Shown here: one piece after another, positions 1 through 6,745 of the stretch
How positions within the stretch are numbered: position 1 is the first letter of the stretch
How the letters are laid out: each line of letters begins with the position of its first letter
Assembly: GCA_030447945.1 (NCBI GenBank)
Contig: JAUJNV010000035.1
Location: forward strand, 1 to 17,536
From: Fimbriimonas sp.
GTDB lineage: Bacteria > Armatimonadota > Fimbriimonadia > Fimbriimonadales > Fimbriimonadaceae
Reading direction: 5' to 3'
Length of the DNA stretch: 17,536 nt
Program-made: the position numbers and the translations under genes
The notes under the pieces: model-generated
Told to the model about the DNA's origin: nothing
Database searches by the model: none
The model's input: only the letters and a program-made list of their open reading frames with translations

Positions 1-374
1 TCCCTGCCAATGAAGGCCCTTGCCGAAATCTCGGCCGGGGCCTTCGTGCTTGGGAAGGCTACGCAGGGAGCGTTGTTTCCACCCGCGCTTTTACCTACGA
101 AGCTTCCCAAAGGAGTTCTCCAAGTGGGGGCGGGGCCAAACTTACGGAACGTTGCCATGCAACTGGAGCCTCTGCTCCAACGACGGCGGCGGCGCACGCA
201 GCCTCTTGGAGTGCGTGAGGCGGCCCGCTCGTTCATGCGGTCTTTTCGATCAGGGGGCTGCCGTACGGCCCTCCCTCTCGCTACGGATCGCGAGGACAGC
301 CGCCATCGCAGGCTGGCCGACTCCACATGGAAGTCCGTCGCGAGTCTACGGCGCGCCGGAGCGTAGATTGCCTT
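1..374. other. Non-coding or unrecognised region with several small hairpins
   Basis: No reading frame here gives a protein that I recognise; the open frames are Arg/Pro/Ser-rich, as expected for non-coding GC-rich DNA. Inverted repeats seen directly are: 12-19 with 38-45 (8 bp), enclosing 22-26 with 31-35; 151-155 with 159-163; 164-169 with 174-179; 195-200 with 212-217; the palindrome 260-269; and 277-281 with 290-294. The first could be a terminator stem for a gene left of the window, but no T-run follows it. The rest could be a structured RNA or simply GC-rich background. Known motifs of tmRNA, RNase P RNA and common riboswitches were looked for and not seen. Confidence 0.45.
364..374 (+). 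promoter_or_regulatory. Putative leaderless -10 element (TAGATT) for the ABC permease
   Basis: TAGATT at 364-369 lies exactly 5 nt before the GTG at 375. A -10 box at this distance would start the transcript at or next to the start codon. No clear -35 is visible. The same spacing recurs at several other unit-leading genes in the window, which supports both the element and the start choice. Confidence 0.4.
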
Positions 375-1577
375 GTGCTCCTCACCAACCTCGGCGCCGC
401 GATAGGCAGTCTCCGCGAGCAGCGAAATCGAGCCCTGCTCAGCGCGCTTGGGATCTTGGTCGCTTCCGCGGCGATCGTGCTCCTCGTTAGTATCGCGAAG
501 GGGGTTCAGGCGGACGTGACCGGGCAAGTGGACGAACTTGGCGTCAACGTCCTCGTGGTGCTCCCGGGCCGCATCGAAGAAAGCTCGATGTTTAGCCCGA
601 ACCTGATGGGAGTGAGCTACCTGCAAGACGGGGACATCGAGCGGGTTAAGCGGGTGCCGGGAGTGAAGACGGCCGCGCCGCTGATGTTCGCGGGGGGTGG
701 AATCTCCCGAGGGAAGAAGGAGAGCATCTCGACGTTGATCCTTGCGGCCGGTTCGGAGTGGTTCAAGGTCCGCCCCGTGAGGGTGGCCGAGGGCCGTACC
801 TTTCTCGCGAGCGAAGCGCGGGAGCCGGTCGCCGTGATCGGAGCCGTCGCCAAGCGCAGCCTCTTCGGGAAAGGCAGCGCGGTCGGCAAGAGCGTCGAGA
901 TCAACGGCCGAAAGTACACCGTCGTCGGCGTCACGGAGGACAAGTCGAGTGAGAACAGCCTGTTCTCCGCCGGAAGCTTCGAAAACGTCGCCTACATCCC
1001 CTACAACCAAGCCAAGAGCGTGATTCCGAACCCGCAGCTCCACCGCATCATGGTCCAGACGGCCACGGACGTCGAGCCTAAGAGCCTGGTACGGGCGGTG
1101 GCCGATGCGCTCGGCGAGCGGATGACCCGGCAGCAATACTCGGTGCTGACGCAAGAGGACCTGCTGAAGCTCGTCTTCCGCATCATGGGCATCCTCACCT
1201 GGCTCCTGACCGGCCTCACTTCCATCGCGCTCTTTGTCGGGGGAGTCGGCATCATGGCGGTGATGCTGATGTCGGTCAACGAGCGGGCGAAGGAGATCGG
1301 CGTCCGAAAGACGGTCGGAGCCCGTCGCAGCGACATCTTCGCGCAATTCCTGTTCGAGGCGGTGATCCTCTCGATCCTCGGCGGTGCCGTCGGACTCGTA
1401 TTCAGCTACGGGGTCTGCCTCGCCCTCTACTACTTCACCCCCATCAAGCCCATGATCACGCCCGCCATCGTGGCGCTTGCCTTGGGTGTGTGTACGGGAG
1501 TCGGCGCCGTCTTCGGCCTCATCCCCGCCATGAACGCTGCGCGGAAGGACCCGGTAGCGGCGCTGCGGACCGAGTAG
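375..1577 (+). CDS. ABC transporter permease, MacB/FtsX type
   Basis: This is the inner-membrane permease subunit of a MacB-like ABC system (lipoprotein or peptide export, or resistance). The sequence shows the family architecture: a first membrane segment at about residues 19-40 after an 'REQRNRALLSALGI' start; a periplasmic MacB-type core domain to about residue 265; then three membrane helices in the FtsX domain. The conserved cytoplasmic stretch 'NERAKEIGVRKTVGARRSDI' lies between helices 2 and 3, and the usual end 'AARKDPVAALRTE' is present. I chose GTG 375 (400 aa) because the protein then begins as family members do and a -10-like box sits 5 nt upstream; an ATG at 327 would add 16 atypical residues. 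No ATPase partner is in the window, so it may lie to the left or elsewhere. The substrate is unknown. The stop is 6 bp from the stop of the convergent pilin gene. Confidence 0.9.
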   Translation: MLLTNLGAAIGSLREQRNRALLSALGILVASAAIVLLVSIAKGVQADVTGQVDELGVNVLVVLPGRIEESSMFSPNLMGVSYLQDGDIERVKRVPGVKTAAPLMFAGGGISRGKKESISTLILAAGSEWFKVRPVRVAEGRTFLASEAREPVAVIGAVAKRSLFGKGSAVGKSVEINGRKYTVVGVTEDKSSENSLFSAGSFENVAYIPYNQAKSVIPNPQLHRIMVQTATDVEPKSLVRAVADALGERMTRQQYSVLTQEDLLKLVFRIMGILTWLLTGLTSIALFVGGVGIMAVMLMSVNERAKEIGVRKTVGARRSDIFAQFLFEAVILSILGGAVGLVFSYGVCLALYYFTPIKPMITPAIVALALGVCTGVGAVFGLIPAMNAARKDPVAALRTE

Positions 1578-1583
1578 TTCCGC

Positions 1584-1994
1584 CTAGTAGACGACGTGCG
1601 GCGGGTTGGCGGTTTCTTCGGTGCAGGTCGGCACCGCGCCGACCGGGTTCAGAGTATAGGTGCCGCCGCTCGGGCACTCCGGCGTCCGTCCTCGAAGGTA
1701 CGGGGAAGAGAGCTGCTCCATCGTGACCTCGTCCCCCGGCGCGAGCCGGTTCTCCATCGCGTACTGTTCCTTGCTCTGATCCAAAGTGCGCAAGTTGGAA
1801 ACGCAGGTACGTTGCCGCGACTTCTGGCGTGAGTTGACGAAGCCGGGAATGGCGATGCCGAGGAGCACGGTGAGAAGAAACACCACGATCATCAGCTCGA
1901 CTAAGCTGAACCCGCGCTGGCGGCGGCTTGGAATCTTGGCGTCTGCTAATCTCTTGTCTCGTCCGATGGCTGCCCCCCGAGAATTGCTACGCAC
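1584..1994 (-). CDS. Type IV pilin-like / pseudopilin protein
   Basis: A 136-aa protein with the class III prepilin signature: a basic leader of about 28 residues, then G|FSLVELMIV, with cleavage expected between G and F and E at mature position 5. A single hydrophobic helix (about residues 29-50) follows, then a small soluble domain ending in 'CPSGGTYTLNPVGAVPTC'. That two-cysteine tail motif is common in small pilin-like proteins of several environmental diderm phyla; the cysteines may form a disulphide. A prepilin peptidase and assembly ATPase would be needed, and neither is in the window. The start is GTG 1994 because a strong AAAGGAG lies 6 nt upstream; a TTG 36 bp further upstream has no such signal. 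It could serve a type IV pilus, DNA uptake or a type II secretion pseudopilus; sequence alone does not decide. Confidence 0.85.
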   Translation of the reverse strand: MRSNSRGAAIGRDKRLADAKIPSRRQRGFSLVELMIVVFLLTVLLGIAIPGFVNSRQKSRQRTCVSNLRTLDQSKEQYAMENRLAPGDEVTMEQLSSPYLRGRTPECPSGGTYTLNPVGAVPTCTEETANPPHVVY

Positions 1995-2000
1995 TCCCGT

Positions 2001-2007
2001 CTCCTTT
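2001..2007 (-). promoter_or_regulatory. Ribosome binding site of the pilin-like gene
   Basis: AAAGGAG on the minus strand, 6 nt before GTG 1994. It fixes the start, and its spacing is the same as that of the thrS site. Confidence 0.75.
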
Positions 2008-2165
2008 ACATTCGGCACGTGCCGCGGCAAGCCTCAGGACCAACTGCAAAAATACGGGCATAGCTCTAGCCGCGCCGCTTCCGGGTGAAACTGCCGTCGG
2101 CGGTGAACGACAGATGGTCCCCGACTTCGGCGACGCAAAGTGACGAGCGCAGCGCTCGCGTTCAC

Positions 2166-2195
2166 GGAGGGCGGCCGGTGCATCGGCCGCCCTCC
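2166..2195 (-). terminator. Perfect 12-bp hairpin downstream of thrS
   Basis: GGAGGGCGGCCG (2166-2177) and its exact complement CGGCCGCCCTCC (2184-2195) enclose a 6-nt loop. It lies about 127 bp past the thrS stop and before the pilin gene on the same strand. No U-run follows on either strand, so it is a candidate terminator or 3'-end stabiliser and not a canonical Rho-independent terminator. Confidence 0.55.
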
Positions 2196-2321
2196 TTGGC
2201 GTCATCCCCTGCTCCCACGGAGTCCGCCCGAATTGGCACAACTGTCGGATTGCCGCAACCGTTGGGGCGACTCCTCGCGCGTCTGGCACGTGCACCAAGT
2301 CGCGTGTGACCTCCGCGGCCG

Positions 2322-4121
2322 CTAAGCTTCTTCCACGAGCCGCTTCGCGAAGTCCCCGGCGGGCATCGCCCCAAGATCGCCTCCCTCACGACTTCTCACC
2401 CCAACCGTTCCCGCCTCGATGTCCCGGTCCCCGAGGATCGCCATGTACGGCACCTTGTGGAGCTGGGCCTCGCGGATCTTCTTCCCTAGTGTCTCGCGGC
2501 GCTCGTCCACGTGCACCCGCAGCCCATGATCGTCCCGCAGAGAATGGGCAAACGCGACCGCCGCCGCGTTGTGACGGTCGGAGATGGGCAGCACTTCCAC
2601 CTGCACGGGCGCGAGCCAGAGCGGGAACGCCCCCGCGTACTGCTCGGTGAGCAGGCCGATCATCCTCTCCAGCGAGCCGAACGGAGCGCGATGGATCATG
2701 ATCGGACGGTGAGGCTTCGAGTCCTCGCCGGTGTACTCCAGCTCGAACCGCTCCGGCAGGTTGTAGTCCACCTGGACGGTCCCCATCTGCCAGTCCCGCC
2801 CGAGCGCGTCCTTGATGATGAGGTCGAGTTTCGGGCCATAGAACGCCGCGTCTCCGGGCGACACCTCGTACTCCATCCCCATCTTCTGGCACGCCTCTTC
2901 GATGGCCTGAGTCGCGGCGGCCCAGTTGTCGTCGTGCCCCACGTACTTGTCCGAGCGTGGGTCCTTCGTGCCCAGGCGCGCTCGGTACTCCGTCAGGCCG
3001 AGCTTCTTCAGCACCACCTGCATCAGGTCCACAACCCCGATAAACTCGTCCAGAAGCTGGTCCGGGCGGACGAAGAGGTGCGCGTCGTCTTGCGTGAACC
3101 CCCGAGCCCGCAGAATGCCCGCCACTTCCCCGCTCTGCTCATAGCGGTGGACCGTCCCGAACTCCGCGTAGCGGACAGGCAGATCGCGGTACGAGCGCAT
3201 CTGCGAGGCATAGATCTCGATGTGGAAGGGGCAGTTCATGGGCTTGAGGATGTAGGTCTCCTTCTCCTCGTCCTCCATGAACGGGAACATCTTTTCGCGG
3301 AAGGTCAGGATGTGTCCCGACTTCTCGTACAGCTTGATGTTCGCGATATGGGGCGTAACGACGGGCTCGTAACCCCGCCGCAGCTGCTCCTTCTTGAGAA
3401 ACTCCGTCATCGTGTCGCGTAGCTGCGCGCCCTTCGGCAGCCACAGCGGCAGCCCCGTGCCCACGCGCGGCGAAAACATAAAGAGGCCCAGCTCCTTGCC
3501 CAGCACGCGATGGTCCCGCTTCTTCGCCTCCTCAAGGTTGTGGAGGTGCGCGTCCAGCTCCTCCTGCGTCTCGAACGCGGTGCCGTAGATCCGCGTGAGC
3601 TGCTTGTTTTTCACGTCGCCACGCCAGTAGGCGCCCGCGATGCTCATCAGGCGGAAGTGCCGGATCTCTTTGGTGCTCTCGACGTGCGGGCCGCGGCACA
3701 GGTCGATGAACCGGTGGAAGGTCCCGGCCCGGTCCGTTCTCTGCTGGTCGTAGAACGTCACCCGGTCGTTCTCGGGCACCGCCTCGAGGAGCTGGAGCTT
3801 GTACTCCGCGACCTCCGGTCCTTGCCCCAGGGTCGTCTCCTCCAGGATCTTCGTGCGCGCGTCCTCGCGGTCCGCCGCCTCGATGCAGACGATGCGCTGG
3901 TCGAGCTTGGCCAGCTCCTTCATGCGCTGCTCAATCTTCGGCAGATCGTCTTCGCGGATGGGTGCCGGGGCTTCGACGTCGTAGTAGAACCCGTTTTCGA
4001 TCGGAGGTCCGATCGCGAGCTTGACGCCCGGGTAGAGCTCGGTCAGCGCTTGCGCCAAGAGGTGCGCGGCGGAGTGTCGGAGGCGGTAAAGATGTGACTC
4101 TTCGTAACGTTGGGCGGCCAT
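2322..4121 (-). CDS. thrS: Threonyl-tRNA synthetase lacking the TGS domain
   Basis: A class II aminoacyl-tRNA synthetase that charges tRNA(Thr) with threonine in the cytoplasm. The 599-aa protein starts almost directly at the editing domain, with H16-S-A-A-H20 and C142-R-G-P-H146, the residues that clear Ser-tRNA(Thr). The catalytic core follows: motif 1 region about 240-260; zinc ligands C297 ('KPMNCP'), H348 ('TQDDAH') and H477 ('MIHRAP'); motif 2 around 'FGTVHRYEQSGEV'; motif 3 'GSLERMIGLLTEQY'. The anticodon-binding domain fills roughly 500-599. E. coli ThrRS has 642 residues, and the missing part corresponds to the N-terminal TGS domain. The start is ATG 4121, with AAGGAG 6 nt upstream. 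The frame stays open further upstream, but that extension does not look like TGS sequence. The usual MNCPGH is MNCPFH here. Monocistronic by context. Confidence 0.96.
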   Translation of the reverse strand: MAAQRYEESHLYRLRHSAAHLLAQALTELYPGVKLAIGPPIENGFYYDVEAPAPIREDDLPKIEQRMKELAKLDQRIVCIEAADREDARTKILEETTLGQGPEVAEYKLQLLEAVPENDRVTFYDQQRTDRAGTFHRFIDLCRGPHVESTKEIRHFRLMSIAGAYWRGDVKNKQLTRIYGTAFETQEELDAHLHNLEEAKKRDHRVLGKELGLFMFSPRVGTGLPLWLPKGAQLRDTMTEFLKKEQLRRGYEPVVTPHIANIKLYEKSGHILTFREKMFPFMEDEEKETYILKPMNCPFHIEIYASQMRSYRDLPVRYAEFGTVHRYEQSGEVAGILRARGFTQDDAHLFVRPDQLLDEFIGVVDLMQVVLKKLGLTEYRARLGTKDPRSDKYVGHDDNWAAATQAIEEACQKMGMEYEVSPGDAAFYGPKLDLIIKDALGRDWQMGTVQVDYNLPERFELEYTGEDSKPHRPIMIHRAPFGSLERMIGLLTEQYAGAFPLWLAPVQVEVLPISDRHNAAAVAFAHSLRDDHGLRVHVDERRETLGKKIREAQLHKVPYMAILGDRDIEAGTVGVRSREGGDLGAMPAGDFAKRLVEEA

Positions 4122-4127
4122 TCGTTT

Positions 4128-4191
4128 CTCCTTCCCATACCAAGGGATCTTTTTTTGTCCGGTGCCCGAAGGCGCCGAAGAGGAGAGTATA
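4128..4191 (-). promoter_or_regulatory. thrS promoter (-10 TATACT), leader hairpin and RBS
   Basis: On the minus strand TATACT occupies 4191-4186, a good -10. A transcript from about 4179 would carry a leader of about 58 nt. The leader holds GGCGCC-TTCG-GGCACC (4176-4161, one mismatch) followed by an A-run, then AAGGAG at 4133-4128, 6 nt before the ATG. I see no T-box features. The -35 is unclear: TTCAAG is 19 nt upstream, which is long. thrS therefore has a real leader, unlike several other genes here. Confidence 0.5.
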
Positions 4192-4248
4192 GCGCGCCTC
4201 AGCGTACAGCCTTGAACGAATCCCCCCCGAACCGGAGTCGGAAGGAGG

Positions 4249-4968
4249 GTGAAGCCCATTGCTTTCGCCCTCTGCGCGCTGGCCGCCATCGGTGCGGCCC
4301 AAACGCCCCAGGACGACCGCTCGCGAGAACGCATTCGAAGCGCCTACGAGGACATCCGCACCCGCGGTGATTTCTCCCTCACCCTCTGGGGAACGGACCG
4401 CGGGCCGGGGCGAACCGACAACCTGCGCTGCTATCTGTATTGGCGCCAGCCGGAGGAGAGCGCGCCGAAGCTGGAGATCCTCTCGTACCGCAACGACGTC
4501 CTCACCCAAAGGATCGTCGGCGACGGTACGACCTTCTGGTCGCACGACCTCTTGCGGAACCAATACTCCGCCTTTTCCTACACCCGCTCCGCCAACGATC
4601 CGATGCGGAAGCTGCTGGACTTGGCCGGATCGACGGTTCGGGGACCGGAAGCCCACGGCGTCCGGGTCCTCCGCGAAATCGTCGGGGGTCTTCCGACCCA
4701 ATGGCGTGCACTTCCCGTGCAGCCGTCGGAAGACGCGCAGGGGGACATCACCTATCAGTTGGGCGACCCTGTGCGACGCTGGACGTTCTTCGACCTCGAG
4801 CCCCTGGACTTCGGCGGCTCCCGACTGACTTCGGTGAAGTTCTACGAGGCGACACCGGTCGGCAACCGGAAGCGTGAGCTCAACCTGACTCTCATGTCGG
4901 GCACGCTCGAGCCCGACCATCCCTTCACCTTCAAGGCGCCGCCGGGCGCGCGCTCCGTTCGCGGCTAG
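4249..4968 (+). CDS. Exported protein of unknown function, possibly LolA-like fold
   Basis: A 239-aa protein with a clear Sec signal peptide (M-K-P, hydrophobic residues 4-16, cleavage likely after 'GAA' near residue 17). The mature part has an alternating pattern with 'LRCYLYWRQPEE', 'KLEILSYRNDVLTQRIVGDG' and 'TTFWSHDLLRNQYSAFSY'. This resembles outer-membrane lipoprotein carrier or sorting proteins in style (basis: visual pattern only). I do not recognise a named family. The only start codon in frame is GTG 4249, but GGAGG abuts it directly, which is too close for a normal ribosome binding site; an ATT three codons later would be better spaced. Divergent from thrS. Its 3' end overlaps the convergent gene at 4931-5398 by 38 bp. 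Confidence 0.75.
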   Translation: MKPIAFALCALAAIGAAQTPQDDRSRERIRSAYEDIRTRGDFSLTLWGTDRGPGRTDNLRCYLYWRQPEESAPKLEILSYRNDVLTQRIVGDGTTFWSHDLLRNQYSAFSYTRSANDPMRKLLDLAGSTVRGPEAHGVRVLREIVGGLPTQWRALPVQPSEDAQGDITYQLGDPVRRWTFFDLEPLDFGGSRLTSVKFYEATPVGNRKRELNLTLMSGTLEPDHPFTFKAPPGARSVRG

Positions 4969-5398
4969 CCTTCGCAGCGGCTTCTCGGAACGCGTCCCCA
5001 GCCTCTTCGGTCGGTGCCCCTCCCATCAGAAGGGGCGCCTCCGCCGCCACGAGAGCAAACGCCCGCTCGGGACGATCCGGCCCGATGAGCGACCTCCACT
5101 TGCCGTACGGATCCTCCGCCAGAACGACAGACTCGTGGAGGCTGGGCGCGAGACTCGATCGTACGGAGCGCGCCGCCGATGAGGGGAGGAAGAGCGCGAT
5201 AGCGTCCACGCCCGTCTGCGCATCGGTCAAGAGCCGTCGCCACACGCTCATCTCGCCGAGTCCCCGGAGATCGAAGGCTCCCAGCAACAGACAAGGAGGC
5301 TCTAGCTGCCAGCGCTGCCCATCGAGCCTTCGCCCTTGCAGCTCCGGCGGGCCGGCCCCCGCCAGAACCCGAGTCTTATAGCCCTCCCGCCAGAGCAC
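4931..5398 (-). CDS. Probable thioredoxin-fold protein without CXXC
   Basis: Third gene of the unit led by the S51 peptidase, starting at GTG 5398, 7 nt after the stop of the TlpA-like gene. The 155-aa product has the layout of a redoxin: 'PPELQGRRLDGQRWQLEPPCLLLGAF', where redoxins read 'P.F.L..LDG..v.L....VLL.F'; a middle strand 'DAIALFLP'; a late 'SVVLAEDPYGKWRSLIGPDRPERAFALVAAE'. It has one cysteine (C36), no CXXC pair, and no signal peptide that I can see. If the fold assignment is right it has lost dithiol chemistry and may bind a partner or have another role. The assignment rests on pattern and neighbourhood, so it is tentative. Its 3' end runs 38 bp into the convergent gene 4249-4968. 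Confidence 0.6.
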   Translation of the reverse strand: MLWREGYKTRVLAGAGPPELQGRRLDGQRWQLEPPCLLLGAFDLRGLGEMSVWRRLLTDAQTGVDAIALFLPSSAARSVRSSLAPSLHESVVLAEDPYGKWRSLIGPDRPERAFALVAAEAPLLMGGAPTEEAGDAFREAAAKASRERSARPAAP

Positions 5399-5405
5399 GG
5401 CTAGC

Positions 5406-5906
<501 letters not shown>

Positions 5907-5910
5907 CCTC

Positions 5911-6654
5911 TTAATGACGCCTCCTCGTAAGCTCCTGCAGCGAACGAAACTCGTCGTGCGGCGGCAGCTCCTGCTGCGACAGCTCCTCCCCTTGCCACTC
6001 GATTCGATGCGCCACCGCTCCGGGCAGCGATGCGAGCACACGGTACGCGTCTCCTCGCACCTGAAGGGCGCATCCGTCGTCGATCCCGACTCCGACGAGC
6101 GGCACGTCCCGCATCATGGCCCGAAACTCGTCTAGCCGGAAAGGTTCCCGGCTGGTGTGGGGACTCAGGGCCAGGTTCAGCAGACCGAGACCCTCCAAAC
6201 GCGCCGTGTTGACGCCCTCGATCCCCTCGTACTGGGGCCAGTCGCTGTTGGCCAGCTCCGCCCAGCAGATCGCTCCCGCGCTCGTGCCGCCAAGCGGCTT
6301 TCCCTCGGCGGCCGCCGCCCGCATCGCCCGCTCGACGCCCGTCTCTCGCCATCGAGCAAGCATCTTCTTCGTATTCCCTCCGCCTACGTACACCAAGTCC
6401 GCTCGCCGGATCCTCTCCACGGCCGACGGGACTTCCGAGTCCGTCCACAGCCTCAGCACGTCCACCTTCGCATCCCAGTCGGCGGTAGACCTCGCTAAAG
6501 GCCGCGGCGTATTCTTCATCGTCGTCGCTGGCCGTGGGCACGAAGAGAGAGCCCGCGGCCCCTCCTTGCCGGCCAGCCGCACGATCTCGCGGTCGATGGG
6601 TTCCGTTTCCCCCGCGAGGAGGTTCCCGCCCCCGATCGCCACGATGTTCGGCAC
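5911..6654 (-). CDS. Peptidase S51 (dipeptidase E-like) with an out-of-frame internal segment
   Basis: A cytoplasmic serine peptidase of family S51 (PepE / cyanophycinase type), 247 aa as read. Visible family features are 'IVAIGGGNLLAGETEPID' at the N-terminus, 'DLVYVGGGNT' at about 87-95, the nucleophile elbow 'GGTSAGA' with S125, and H166 in 'LSPHTSRE' as probable triad histidine. Residues about 36-60 ('LSSCPRPATTMKNTPRPL...') do not fit the family. The same DNA in another frame reads 'LFVPTASDDDEEYAAAFSE' followed by 'VYRRLGCE', which is exactly what the family has there. Two compensating indels, at the CT repeat 6544-6551 and near 6465-6478, would restore a normal protein, so the stored reading is probably wrong or the enzyme is damaged. 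The GTG start follows a TACAAT box by 5 nt. First gene of a three-gene unit. Confidence 0.85.
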   Translation of the reverse strand: MPNIVAIGGGNLLAGETEPIDREIVRLAGKEGPRALSSCPRPATTMKNTPRPLARSTADWDAKVDVLRLWTDSEVPSAVERIRRADLVYVGGGNTKKMLARWRETGVERAMRAAAAEGKPLGGTSAGAICWAELANSDWPQYEGIEGVNTARLEGLGLLNLALSPHTSREPFRLDEFRAMMRDVPLVGVGIDDGCALQVRGDAYRVLASLPGAVAHRIEWQGEELSQQELPPHDEFRSLQELTRRRH

Positions 6655-6665
6655 CGCCTATTGTA
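6655..6665 (-). promoter_or_regulatory. Putative leaderless -10 element (TACAAT) for the S51 peptidase unit
   Basis: TACAAT on the minus strand (6665-6660) matches TATAAT in five of six positions and stands 5 nt before GTG 6654. There is no Shine-Dalgarno sequence between them, so transcription would start at the start codon. Confidence 0.5.
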
Positions 6666-6745
6666 GTGGAAAGAGGCTGCGCTTGCTGCCGAACATCCGC
6701 GAAACGTCGTCTAATCACCTACGGCCCGCCACCGCGGGCGTCCCC

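Larger units (their letters stand above)
1995..2321. other. Intergenic region between the pilin-like gene and thrS
   Basis: About 327 bp without a supported gene. It carries the pilin RBS, a 12-bp perfect palindrome CGGCACGTGCCG at 2013-2024 just upstream of that RBS, a small hairpin (2144-2149 with 2153-2158), the strong hairpin at 2166-2195, and a second CACGTG core (GCACGTGC, 2286-2293). The pilin promoter should lie here, but I could not identify a convincing -10/-35 pair. Confidence 0.5.

Noticed and set aside
20..490. Two overlapping open frames near the left edge (10-366 and 20-490)
   Set aside because: Compositions look like translated non-coding GC-rich DNA and the second runs into the permease gene in the wrong frame.
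2166..2195. Terminal inverted repeat of a mobile element
   Set aside because: The two arms are only 6 nt apart with no element between them; a hairpin downstream of thrS is the simpler reading.
2511..3422. Long open frame antisense to thrS (303 codons)
   Set aside because: It mirrors the thrS codons in a GC-rich gene, is rich in Arg, Val, Leu and His, and resembles no family; thrS itself is certain.
4122..4334. N-terminal extension of ThrRS by 71 residues
   Set aside because: The extension does not resemble a TGS domain, and a strong ribosome binding site marks ATG 4121.
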